Source: Poriferisulfidus sp965221375 (GTDB lineage Bacteria > Pseudomonadota > Gammaproteobacteria > Poriferisulfidales > Poriferisulfidaceae). From it: a stretch of 64,000 nt of DNA. The notes under the pieces are model-generated. The model ran no database searches. It had not been told where the DNA came from and saw only the letters and a list, made by a program, of their open reading frames with translations. The position numbers and the translations under genes are program-made. Positions 17,727 through 25,561 of the stretch are shown piece by piece (the first letter of the stretch is position 1; each line of letters begins with the position of its first letter). Where the stretch lies: NCBI GenBank assembly GCA_965221375.1, contig OZ244883.1:1-64000 (forward strand), written 5' to 3'.

Positions 17727-18325
17727 TGCTCGGCCCGGAGCAAGGCAACCAGCGTGCGCAAAGCAACGCCGCGGTGGCTGATGCGATTCTTTTCTTCCGG
17801 CTCCAACTCCGCCGATGCGCAGCGATGCGTCGGCACGTAAAACAAAGGATCGTAACCAAAGCCGTTGTGACCCACGGGTTCTGTGAGAATCCGACCTTCC
17901 CAACTGCCTCGGGCGATGAGAGGCTCGGGATCTTCCGCTCCATGCGTCCAAACGAGGACACATTGATAGCGCGCTGTACGACGCGACTCCGGAACATCCT
18001 CCAACTCCTCCAAGAGCAGGCGGTTGTTCGCTTCATCGTCACACTGTATTCCCGCATAGCGGGCCGAATACACGCCCGGTCGACCTCCCAGGGCGTCGAC
18101 CTCAATTCCCGAATCATCCGCCAGTGCCGGCAACTTCGAGACAGCCGAGGCGTGGCGCGCTTTCAGAAGCGCGTTCGCCTCAAAGGTGGTGCCGGTCTCT
18201 TCGACCGCTTCAATGCCCAACTCGCTTTGCGTGACCAATTCCCAACCCAACGGCTGAAGAATGGCATCCAATTCCCGCAGCTTGCCCGGGTTATTGCTGG
18301 CCAGCACCGCCCTCACGAACGGCAC
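17723..18325 (-). CDS. rdgB: XTP/dITP diphosphatase
   Basis: Removes deaminated purine nucleoside triphosphates (dITP, XTP) from the nucleotide pool. The 200 residues begin with the SNNPGKLRE motif and contain ADDSGIEVDALGG and GYDPLFY, all typical of the RdgB/HAM1 family. It overlaps rph by 13 nt upstream and hemW by 4 nt downstream, giving an rph-rdgB-hemW operon. Confidence 0.96.
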   Translation of the reverse strand: MPFVRAVLASNNPGKLRELDAILQPLGWELVTQSELGIEAVEETGTTFEANALLKARHASAVSKLPALADDSGIEVDALGGRPGVYSARYAGIQCDDEANNRLLLEELEDVPESRRTARYQCVLVWTHGAEDPEPLIARGSWEGRILTEPVGHNGFGYDPLFYVPTHRCASAELEPEEKNRISHRGVALRTLVALLRAEQ

Positions 18326-19032
18326 TCCTGCTGCACTTCGATGATCTTGCGAATGCCCCCCGCCGCCATTTCCAGCATCGTATCCAGTTCCTCACGGCGA
18401 AATGCGTGACCTTCCGCGGTTCCCTGAATTTCGACCAATGCCCCCGCATCGTTCATCACCACATTCAGGTCCGTCTCCGCCCGAGAGTCCTCTGCGTAAT
18501 CCAGGTCCAGGCGCAACTGTCCGTCGACAATGCCGGTGGAAATCGCCGCGATGTGCCCGTGAATCGGATCGGTTTTCAGTTCGCCGCGCTGCATCAGCGT
18601 ATCCACCGCATCCTGCAGCGCCATAAAAGCACCATTGATCGCAGCGGTACGTGTGCCGCCGTCTGCCGTCAGCACATCGCAATCCAAAGTGATGGTGTTC
18701 TCACCCAACGCCTCCAGATCAAAACCGGCCCGCAAGGACCGCCCGATCAGACGTTGAATCTCCATGGTACGACCGCCTTGCCCGCCGCTGCGTGCCTCGC
18801 GTCGCGTACGCTCGCTCGTCGCCCGCGGCAACATACCGTATTCCGCAGTTACCCAACCGCGGCCGGCTCCTCGCAACCAGCGGGGAACTCCTTTCTCGAA
18901 ACTCGCCGTGCACAACACTCGCGTCGCGCCCTGACTCCACAGTACCGAGCCTTCGGCATAGCCGACGTAGTGGCGTTGATATTCAATGGGCCGCAACTCA
19001 TCCGGAGCGCGGTCGTAGGAACGTTCAGACAT
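18313..19032 (-). CDS. rph: Ribonuclease PH
   Basis: Phosphorolytic 3'-5' exoribonuclease for tRNA 3'-end trimming. The ATG at 19032 gives 239 residues; an in-frame ATG at 19044 would add four. The RNase PH signatures GWVTAEYGMLPRAT, RR-rich GRSLR, TAAINGA and LDLDYAEDS are present. A TATAAT-like -10 lies on the minus strand at 19089-19094. Confidence 0.96.
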   Translation of the reverse strand: MSERSYDRAPDELRPIEYQRHYVGYAEGSVLWSQGATRVLCTASFEKGVPRWLRGAGRGWVTAEYGMLPRATSERTRREARSGGQGGRTMEIQRLIGRSLRAGFDLEALGENTITLDCDVLTADGGTRTAAINGAFMALQDAVDTLMQRGELKTDPIHGHIAAISTGIVDGQLRLDLDYAEDSRAETDLNVVMNDAGALVEIQGTAEGHAFRREELDTMLEMAAGGIRKIIEVQQECRS

Positions 19033-19199
19033 CGGCGGGAGCAAACTGCGCAGGTCGGGAATTTTTTACGCTTTAGGCATTGTGCGGAATTATACGCCCC
19101 TTGCATTGAGAACAAATTTCAACTTTTTGCGCCTGTCGTCGACTCGATGACTGGAACCTACAATCGGCGGGTTCATTAAAAATGATAAGTTTTGATACG

Positions 19200-19230
19200 T
19201 ATCTATCAATTTTGTGTTTATTGATAGATA
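19200..19230. repeat. Inverted repeat, copy 1
   Basis: TATCTATCAAT and ATTGATAGATA are perfect 11-bp arms around a 9-bp T-rich spacer. Its layout matches copy 2, centred 40 bp away. It is AT-rich and not followed by a T-tract after a GC stem, so an operator is likelier than a terminator. Confidence 0.7.
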
Positions 19231-19239
19231 AACCTGCAT

Positions 19240-19270
19240 AATCTATCAATTTTTTACATATTGATAGATT
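19240..19270. repeat. Inverted repeat, copy 2
   Basis: AATCTATCAAT and ATTGATAGATT are perfect 11-bp arms with a 9-bp spacer. Ten arm bases are identical to copy 1, while the spacers differ, the pattern expected when a protein dimer contacts the arms. Confidence 0.7.
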
Positions 19271-19407
19271 AAAAAGTCCCGCTCCAATCCAATGAAACTG
19301 CCCAAATCACTGTTTCTTAGAAAATGTTTGTATTTACGGCTCCCGACGATTTGGAGCAACGAATCGCCAACCTCCGGGAAGGCGTTCTTCAGTCTGAATA
19401 AGTCAGG

Positions 19408-20205
19408 CTAAGGCTTGACGCGCACCAGGTAGTCGGCGATCTCCAGCATCTCTTCAAAATTGGTGGCGTTTTTACTGCCAATCCGATAGCGACCGTCGAC
19501 TACCAAGGTCGGCACACCACTCAAATCGTAAGCCTCCGGCAAATCCCGGGTTGCCTCCAGATGCGCCGTCACCGCTTCCGAGCGGAAGGTTTCGGCAAAT
19601 TTTGCCGGGTCCACATCAAACGGCGCCAGCATCCGGCCAATACCGTCCGCGGTCTTTAGCCGTCGGCCCTGCTCGTGGACCAGTTTGAAGACGACGGGAT
19701 GCAAATCCAAGCGGTTTAATTCCACCAGCGTGTAATAGACCCGTGCACCAATTGCCCAGCGAGCGCTGAAAACAGTCGGCACTAGGCGCAAATGTACCGT
19801 GTCTTCACGTTCTTCCAGCCATTCTTTCAGAAAAGGCTCCAGGTCGTAGCAGTGCGGGCAGTTGTACCAAAAGAATTCCATTACTTCCGTCTTGCCTTCC
19901 GGTGCCTGCGCCTCCGGCGCATCGAAAAACACCGTGTAGTGACGACCTTCCTCGAACGTGCGTCCTACCTCGGCACTGACTTCAGGCTCAACCTCGTCAG
20001 CTGCTTGGCTATCCACCTCAATCTCAACTTCGTTGCCCGCCTCATCGCCGGGGACTTCAATAGTTACATTAGCCTCCGCCTCACTGGCAGACTCACCGGC
20101 GACTTCAAGGGTAATTTCACTCCCGGACTCGACTTCCGTGTCGCCGTATGCGAACGGCATGAGCATCGCGACCCAGACCAACGCCAGCAGTCGCAAGATG
20201 CGCAT
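19408..20205 (-). CDS. dsbA: DsbA-type thiol:disulfide interchange protein with acidic N-terminal linker
   Basis: Periplasmic disulfide-forming oxidase. The ATG at 20205 shares a base with the cytochrome c4 stop (TGATG). The 265 residues comprise a signal peptide (1-21), a 65-residue very acidic segment, then a thioredoxin-fold domain with the CPHC active site (Cys116, Cys119) and the cis-proline loop SGVPTLVVDG. Usual DsbA is about 210 residues; the extra length is the acidic segment, which contains three similar strand-like units (ITLEVAGE, VTIEVPGD, VEIEVDSQ). Confidence 0.9.
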   Translation of the reverse strand: MRILRLLALVWVAMLMPFAYGDTEVESGSEITLEVAGESASEAEANVTIEVPGDEAGNEVEIEVDSQAADEVEPEVSAEVGRTFEEGRHYTVFFDAPEAQAPEGKTEVMEFFWYNCPHCYDLEPFLKEWLEEREDTVHLRLVPTVFSARWAIGARVYYTLVELNRLDLHPVVFKLVHEQGRRLKTADGIGRMLAPFDVDPAKFAETFRSEAVTAHLEATRDLPEAYDLSGVPTLVVDGRYRIGSKNATNFEEMLEIADYLVRVKP

Positions 20206-20834
20206 CAATACAATCCTGAAATATATAAAGAGACCGCCTCGATCTCTTCATCCGTCATTTGGGCCGCGATCGCAGTCATCATCGGATTTTGGCGCGCATG
20301 ACTTTTATGGGGTTCATACGATTCCCGAAACATGCGCAACTGCATCATCATATAAGTCGCTTGCTGTCCCGACAGACGGGGAAACTGAGCCGGCGCATTG
20401 CCGGCGCCATTGGGGCCGTGGCAGGTGATGCAGGCCGGCAGGTTGCGCTCCAAGATTCCCCCGCGGTAAATCAGCTCGCCCAGTTCCAGTGTTTTTTGCG
20501 GAGCTTTCGCAACTCCGATTTTGGGGGCCTGGGCTGCATAGTAGGCAGCCAAATCTTCAATCTCCTGATCCGACAACATCGCAGCCTGAGGGCTCATCAG
20601 CGCGTTCGAGCGTTCGCCGGATTTGAAACGGTGCATTTGGGTGATGAGATACGGCTCTCCCTGACCCGCCAAACTCGGCCATTCCGGATTGATGCTGTTA
20701 CCGTCGATACCATGGCACGCAGCACAGACCGCCGCGCGTGCTTGACCGGCTTGAGGGTCACCCTCTGCAGGCACAGTAGAAGCAAGCGCCAAAAGACTGG
20801 GCGCCACGACCACCCATTGCCAAATACGAATCAT
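20205..20834 (-). CDS. Diheme cytochrome c4
   Basis: Periplasmic electron carrier with two heme sites, CAACH (37-41) and CITCH (135-139), after a signal peptide cleaved near ...VPA-EG. The 209 residues form two homologous cytochrome domains, each with a distal methionine candidate, as in cytochrome c4. The ATG at 20834 is chosen because it opens the signal peptide; longer in-frame starts add an arginine-rich tail. It is coupled to dsbA, a frequent pairing. Confidence 0.93.
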   Translation of the reverse strand: MIRIWQWVVVAPSLLALASTVPAEGDPQAGQARAAVCAACHGIDGNSINPEWPSLAGQGEPYLITQMHRFKSGERSNALMSPQAAMLSDQEIEDLAAYYAAQAPKIGVAKAPQKTLELGELIYRGGILERNLPACITCHGPNGAGNAPAQFPRLSGQQATYMMMQLRMFRESYEPHKSHARQNPMMTAIAAQMTDEEIEAVSLYISGLY

Positions 20835-20961
20835 AAAACTGCCGAAATACGCTGCATCAGCGGGCGCGTATTGTAACAAACCCTCGTGCCTGTCCCGCGT
20901 AATTGCCTGCCTGAACGGAGTAGAATGCCGGAAGCATCGGCTTTTTCCCCACCTCTTTCCC

Positions 20962-21558
20962 ATGCCTCTTGATTTGCGCCGCACCGCCTATCTGTCCGGC
21001 CATCCGCATGTCGATGAATGCCCCCCGGATCAAGGGATTGAAATCGCCTTCGCGGGACGCTCCAACGTCGGAAAATCCAGTCTGATCAATGCCCTGTGTG
21101 AGCGACGCGGATTGGCCCGCTCCAGTACCACACCGGGGCGCACCCGACTGCTGCATTTTTTTGCAGTGGACGAGACGCGGCGGCTGGTGGATTTGCCGGG
21201 CTATGGTTTTGCTCGCGCCTCCAAAGCCGAGCGCGAACAGTGGCAACGGATGGCTGAAAGTTACTTGAACCGACGGCAGTGTTTGAAGCTGCTGATACTA
21301 CTGATGGATATCCGCCACCCTCTGCGCGAGAGCGACCAGCAAATGCTGGACTGGTGCGCTCATGCGAACTTGCCGGTGCACATCGTGCTCAACAAGGCCG
21401 ACAAGCTTTCGAGAAGCAAGGCCCTGCAGACAGGAAAAACCTTGCGTGGGGCACTTGGATTTGAAGATTCTCAGGTTAGTGTGGTATCCGCCCGTACGGG
21501 ATCCGGAATGGAGGATCTGCGTGTTGCGCTAGAGTTTTATTTGGATGCACATAAATAA
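20962..21558 (+). CDS. engB: Ribosome biogenesis GTPase EngB (YihA/YsxC)
   Basis: Essential GTPase for late 50S assembly. The 198 residues carry G1 GRSNVGKSS (32-40), G2/G3 DLPGYGFA and G4 NKADK, the normal EngB layout. It is divergent from cytochrome c4, as in many gammaproteobacteria. Its 3' end overlaps by 22 bp the minus-strand stub of a broken abiEii gene, so a deletion has joined foreign DNA right up to its stop codon. Confidence 0.96.
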   Translation: MPLDLRRTAYLSGHPHVDECPPDQGIEIAFAGRSNVGKSSLINALCERRGLARSSTTPGRTRLLHFFAVDETRRLVDLPGYGFARASKAEREQWQRMAESYLNRRQCLKLLILLMDIRHPLRESDQQMLDWCAHANLPVHIVLNKADKLSRSKALQTGKTLRGALGFEDSQVSVVSARTGSGMEDLRVALEFYLDAHK

Positions 21559-21635
21559 AAATCGTGTTGTACAACAAGAAATCCAATCACAAGCACGACA
21601 CGACCCCAAGCAATGATATTTTGTGTGGGAGTCAT
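21537..21635 (-). pseudogene. 5' stub of an AbiEii-type nucleotidyltransferase toxin
   Basis: An ATG overlaps the AbiEi stop (ATGA), the usual abiEi-abiEii junction. The first residues, MTPTQNIIAWGRVV, look like the N-terminus I know from AbiEii/AbiGii-family toxins. After about 14 codons the frame changes into unrelated sequence running into the engB 3' end, and it stops after 32 residues. The nucleotidyltransferase domain is gone. Homology rests on memory of the family N-terminus, so it needs a database check. Confidence 0.6.
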
Positions 21636-22459
21636 TTGTCAATCTCTGGCATGCGCCGCACGATAACGCGCCATCGCGTATCGTGTTCTTTGGGTTCGGG
21701 CGCAAAGTCGGGATCCCGCGCCTCCTGCCGATCAAGTTCGGCCCACGGCAGTGCCCCTCGTGCCTGCAACTTATCTGACATCGGCTTTGTCAGGGCGCTG
21801 TAACCAAGATACTCCAGCATGTAGCCGAGTCGCTGTACGACCGGCTTCTCTATCTGCACGGAAAGAATGGCGAGTTGCTCCGGATCTATTTTTTGTCCCA
21901 GATCGGCGAGAACCGTAGCCACGTTGTCGATTCCGCCTGATGCCTGCGGATAGCGAAACAAATCAAACGCCGTCAGCGGGACCGAAGAAATCTTCATGCT
22001 GCCAGTGTCGGTCTTGCGGTCCTCAATTCCTGCCGTCACTGCTTCCATATTTTTTCGGAAATAAAACGCGATAAGGCTGCGACCGGCTCGAATTTTCGGG
22101 AAGCGCTTGCCCGAAATAACCTGAAACTCCATAACCGCCTGATGTGTCGCACCATGGAGTTCCGCCGCTTTGAGAAGCCCCACGTAATAGTCCTCACCTT
22201 CGTCGCTCATAAGCGCGTCGATATACCACGCAGGCGGAGGCGCGCCCCAGGATGCATACTGCGGGGGAACGACGACATAGAACCCTTGTCGAGGACTCAA
22301 GAGTGCCCGGCGGTGCTGCAACCGCTCGGCAGCACTTAAGAACGCGCGGTGACCGACACCAAGTTTCTGTTCGGCTTCCTCAGCCGTAAAAGTCGTACGC
22401 CCCACAGAGAGCAGACCGCTAACGTAACCGGACAGCGCGGACCTTTTATCGTAAATCAT
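21632..22459 (-). CDS. AbiEi family antitoxin (type IV TA), partner lost
   Basis: A 275-residue protein with an N-terminal winged-helix region (about 1-65, TAEEAEQKLGVGHRAFLSA) and the AbiEi C-terminal domain (YYVGLLKAAELHGATHQ, then the DLFRYPQASGGIDNVATVLADL block). AbiEi proteins repress their own operon and block the AbiEii toxin. The frame is intact, but the toxin gene downstream survives only as a stub. AATCATGATT (22454-22463) over the start and AACATGATT (22492-22500) upstream may be autoregulatory half-sites. Confidence 0.85.
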   Translation of the reverse strand: MIYDKRSALSGYVSGLLSVGRTTFTAEEAEQKLGVGHRAFLSAAERLQHRRALLSPRQGFYVVVPPQYASWGAPPPAWYIDALMSDEGEDYYVGLLKAAELHGATHQAVMEFQVISGKRFPKIRAGRSLIAFYFRKNMEAVTAGIEDRKTDTGSMKISSVPLTAFDLFRYPQASGGIDNVATVLADLGQKIDPEQLAILSVQIEKPVVQRLGYMLEYLGYSALTKPMSDKLQARGALPWAELDRQEARDPDFAPEPKEHDTRWRVIVRRMPEIDK

Positions 22460-22588
22460 GATTGATTATCTTCGTTTAGAAAAGATTTTATAACATGATT
22501 ATTGATGTTCTACGCCATAAGGCCGGCAAACGCTCGGATCTATCTTCAGTACAATGCGAGCGGAAGGCAAGTCTAGGAGGAATTATTC

Positions 22589-22933
22589 ATGAAGAAAGTT
22601 ATGGTACTCGGAATCTGCGCTGGGATTGGTCCTCTTTTCCTGTGGATTTGTTGCGAGGCGCTAGATATCCCCGTGAGTGCCGGGGAACTCGCCGTATATT
22701 TCGGCGTGGTGTTTGTTGTGGCATACGCGCTTGACTTTCTGGTGCGCAGACTGCCAAACATCTGGACTTCTTCGGCAGCAGGCGCTACCGCCACCGTGAT
22801 CGTTTGTTGGACCGGACTAGAGATAGTGGAAGCGCACCCAGGCACTGGTCCGTATATTGTTCTGTTTATCTCGGCGTTCTTGGCAAGTTATCTTTCTTCA
22901 CGCTGGAAAAAACAGTTTCCCCGAGAAGCCTAA
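22589..22933 (+). CDS. Small multi-span membrane protein, unknown
   Basis: A 114-residue frame with a very good ribosome site (AGGAGG, 7 nt before ATG). It has about four hydrophobic segments (residues 5-23, 32-50, 62-80, 87-104) and a basic C-terminus. It diverges from the AbiEi gene and precedes the DUF433 gene. I do not recognise a family. The strong ribosome site argues that it is real. Confidence 0.65.
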   Translation: MKKVMVLGICAGIGPLFLWICCEALDIPVSAGELAVYFGVVFVVAYALDFLVRRLPNIWTSSAAGATATVIVCWTGLEIVEAHPGTGPYIVLFISAFLASYLSSRWKKQFPREA

Positions 22934-23071
22934 CCAGAGGCAATCTGTTTCAGTTCCAATATTGGCAATTGCGGTCTCTGTTCGCTTGCTCGTGAGCTAA
23001 CGGGCAGCACAGAGTACAAGCAAAAAAAATCCAGCAAACCCGCTTCAGGAGTTTCAGGGTTTAAAGCAAAA

Positions 23072-23743
23072 ATGGATGATCCCCGCGAACTCCCCGCGTA
23101 CAGCATTTCGGAAGCTGCCCGCTACCTCATACTTCCGACCGCTACCATTCGCTATTGGTCGGTAGGACGGAAAAACCATGCCCCATTAATTAAGGTGCCC
23201 GAGCACTCTCCGACGCTGTTATCGTTTCTCAACCTCGTCGAGCTTCATGTCCTCGCCGCTATCCAACGTAAGCATAAAGTGAAAATGTCGCATGTCCGAA
23301 AAGCGCTCGAGTACCTGATGGTCAGCAAACCTCAATTGATAAACAAGCGTCATCCGCTGATTAGTCGGACACCGGAAACAGATGGCCTTGACTTGTTCAT
23401 CGAGCAGTATGGTCAGTTGGTCAATATTAGTCGCAAAGGTCAAACTGCCATGCGCGATGCTGTCAATGCGGCCCTGCACCGTATTGAACGCGATCTTGAT
23501 GGCGTTCCTACCAAGTTCTACCCGTTTACCCGAACCATGACAGACGATGCGCCAGCGATGATTGTCATTGACTCAAGGCTTTCCGCTGGGCGTCCTGTGA
23601 TTGCCGACACCGGACTGGCCACCCAAATCATTGCCGAGCGTTACAAAGCGGGTGAATCAATTGACGACTTGGCGCAGGACTATGAGCGCGAACATGCAGA
23701 AATCGAAGAAGCGGTCCGATGCGAACTCCAAGCGGCCGCCTGA
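23072..23743 (+). CDS. MerR-like/DUF433 antitoxin-type protein (VapB45-like), partner not found
   Basis: The 223 residues show an N-terminal MerR-like helix-turn-helix (YSISEAARYLILPTATIRYW, about 10-29) and a C-terminal DUF433 domain (GRPVIADTGLATQIIAERYKAG, then SIDDLAQDY). This layout is that of VapB45-type antitoxins, whose gene normally overlaps a PIN-like toxin gene. Here only a short frame follows (ATG at 23718), and the +1 frame reads NSKRPPEEANY then stops. No toxin domain is present. Confidence 0.8.
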   Translation: MDDPRELPAYSISEAARYLILPTATIRYWSVGRKNHAPLIKVPEHSPTLLSFLNLVELHVLAAIQRKHKVKMSHVRKALEYLMVSKPQLINKRHPLISRTPETDGLDLFIEQYGQLVNISRKGQTAMRDAVNAALHRIERDLDGVPTKFYPFTRTMTDDAPAMIVIDSRLSAGRPVIADTGLATQIIAERYKAGESIDDLAQDYEREHAEIEEAVRCELQAAA

Positions 23744-23779
23744 AGAAGCGAATTACTGATAAGAAAACAGGATTAAATT

Positions 23780-23821
23780 ACCCGCTTCGTGGCAAAAACG
23801 CCTGCTCCGTTTGTAGCGGGT
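23780..23821 (+). repeat. Inverted repeat after the DUF433 gene
   Basis: ACCCGCT (23780-23786) and AGCGGGT (23815-23821) are 7-bp inverted arms with a 28-nt loop, followed by ATTTATAGG. It might end transcription from the DUF433 gene, though the loop is long for a Rho-independent terminator. Confidence 0.3.
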
Positions 23822-23874
23822 ATTTATAGGAGCGGTACGATAAAAACCTACGACAACATCTAACAGTATTCTGC

Positions 23875-25341
23875 CTAGCGCACATTTCCTCCCACGTGCA
23901 AATCCGGATGCAGTTCCGGATGCGAGGGTTCAGCATCTTTCGCAATGGTCATCCCCAGGACACGACCCACAAAAAACACCACAAAGCCCATAAAGAATCC
24001 CAGCGTCCCTTTGTAGTAAGCCGACAACTCGGGAATTGCCTGCCAGACCAGTACGCAGGCCACGCCAGACACCAGCATCGTGACCGCCAACGCCTGGTTC
24101 GGTCGTCCACCCAGTGCATAAACAATGATCAAAGGCGAAAACACAGCGCCCATCGTCGACCAAGCGAGCATCACCAACGTGAACACACTTTTGCTACCGG
24201 ACAAAGCAATGCCCAGCGCCACCAACGTGATAATGATAGTGCCGCCCTTGACGACAAACAGCGGAAGCCGGTCTTCCGGCACCAAGTCATCGGTCAAATT
24301 CGCGGCGCTGCTCAGAACCAGAGAATCCGCCGTGGAAATCGTGGCGGCAAACACTCCCGCCAGCACAATGCCGACCAGCACGGACGGCAATAGATCCAGG
24401 GCAATGGTCGGCAATGCCAGTTCCGCATCAAAAGCTACATCAGGCGGCAACAGCACACGTGTCAGCAAGCCGACGCCGGTCGCCAGCAGGTTGAATGTGG
24501 TACTCCATCCATAGTACCAAGCGCGTGCCGCATTCGTATTTTCGGGACGATCCAGTGCCATAAAACGCACCATGATGTGCGGCTGTCCGGTTACGCAGAT
24601 TCCTCCTAATACCCAGCCCCCGCAAAACAGCAAGACTCCCCAAAAGCCGAGGGCGCCATCCGCCGGGAACCAATCCATGTGTGTATCAGAGACGGCATCC
24701 AACAAGGACAGTGAAGCCGCCACACCGCCCAGCGCATCGACCGCCACAAACAGCAACATGATCATGGCGATTAACATGACAATCGCCTGCATGGCATCGG
24801 TCCAAATAGAAGCGCGCAAGCCGCCGGACCAGCAGTAACTGATTACCAGCGTCGCCCCAATCAACGCGCCGACGTATTGCTCCCAACCGAAAAGCACATG
24901 CAGTGCTTTGCCGCCGGCGATGAATTGTGCCGCTGCGTACGTCGACATGAAGATCAACGACAGAAATCCGGCGATATGCCGGAACATCCGGAAATTCGTG
25001 TGATTCCAATGGCTCAAAATCCCCGCGTACGTCTCGGCGCGCCCGGCGCTGGTCGCCATACGCAAGTGACGATGCACGAAACACGAGGCCAGATAGTCGC
25101 CCAGCAGCCAGCCCATCGACAACCAGATAGCCGGCAGCCCCACCAGATACGCAAAACCAATAAACGCGGTGAACATGTAGCCGCTATTGCAAGTCGCACC
25201 GGCAGACAGGCCCACCAGCCACGGCGCGGTCTCCTGCCCGGCTAGTAAGTAATCGCGGTGGCTATGTCGAGAATGAAGGTGCGCGCCAAGACCGACGCCC
25301 AAGAAAAGCAATAAAAAGAAGATAAATGACGCGGCAATCAT
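23875..25341 (-). CDS. Sodium:solute symporter (SSS family, PutP-like)
   Basis: Inner-membrane Na+-coupled uptake protein, 488 residues with about 13 membrane segments. Family marks include DYLLAGQETAPWLVGLSAGATCNSGYMFT near the N-terminus, YCWSGGLRASIWTDAMQ, GIVLAGVFAATISTADS and ALGGRPNQALA. Similarity suggests proline or a related organic solute, but the substrate is uncertain. It stands alone between an accessory islet and mnmE. Confidence 0.88.
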   Translation of the reverse strand: MIAASFIFFLLLFLGVGLGAHLHSRHSHRDYLLAGQETAPWLVGLSAGATCNSGYMFTAFIGFAYLVGLPAIWLSMGWLLGDYLASCFVHRHLRMATSAGRAETYAGILSHWNHTNFRMFRHIAGFLSLIFMSTYAAAQFIAGGKALHVLFGWEQYVGALIGATLVISYCWSGGLRASIWTDAMQAIVMLIAMIMLLFVAVDALGGVAASLSLLDAVSDTHMDWFPADGALGFWGVLLFCGGWVLGGICVTGQPHIMVRFMALDRPENTNAARAWYYGWSTTFNLLATGVGLLTRVLLPPDVAFDAELALPTIALDLLPSVLVGIVLAGVFAATISTADSLVLSSAANLTDDLVPEDRLPLFVVKGGTIIITLVALGIALSGSKSVFTLVMLAWSTMGAVFSPLIIVYALGGRPNQALAVTMLVSGVACVLVWQAIPELSAYYKGTLGFFMGFVVFFVGRVLGMTIAKDAEPSHPELHPDLHVGGNVR

Positions 25342-25438
25342 AAAAATATTGGAAATGCCGAGGGCGCTGGAGAATGACCCGTGCTGGCTGTCATTCTAAC
25401 ACCTTCAAAACATCGTCAAACGACTTTACACACCTGCT

Positions 25439-25452
25439 TCAAAAGCTTTTGA
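25439..25452. promoter_or_regulatory. 14-bp perfect palindrome upstream of the SSS symporter
   Basis: TCAAAAGCTTTTGA lies about 98 bp before the symporter start and 110 bp after the mnmE stop. It is a candidate operator; no T-run marks it as a terminator. Confidence 0.3.
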
Positions 25453-25561
25453 GTTGTCGCACAGCGGCCAGCAGAATACTCCAACGGCAACCATCGCACC
25501 ACGGGACTGCATCAGAATAAATTCGGAGCATCGATGGGTTGAATACCCGAAAACGTATCCG

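Larger units (their letters stand above)
19033..19407. other. 375-bp intergenic region with twin inverted repeats and no convincing gene
   Basis: Between rph and dsbA, whose genes both read on the minus strand. It holds the rph promoter area, two matched inverted repeats at 19200-19270, a GATACGTATC palindrome at 19194-19203, and a 25-codon plus-strand frame (19324-19401, ending REGVLQSE) without a Shine-Dalgarno. It is more AT-rich than its neighbours. It looks like the regulatory stub of a lost gene, but nothing identifies that gene. Confidence 0.5.

Noticed and set aside
19324..19401. 25-codon frame downstream of the twin inverted repeats as a gene
   Set aside because: No Shine-Dalgarno and no recognisable family; kept only as part of the description of the intergenic region.
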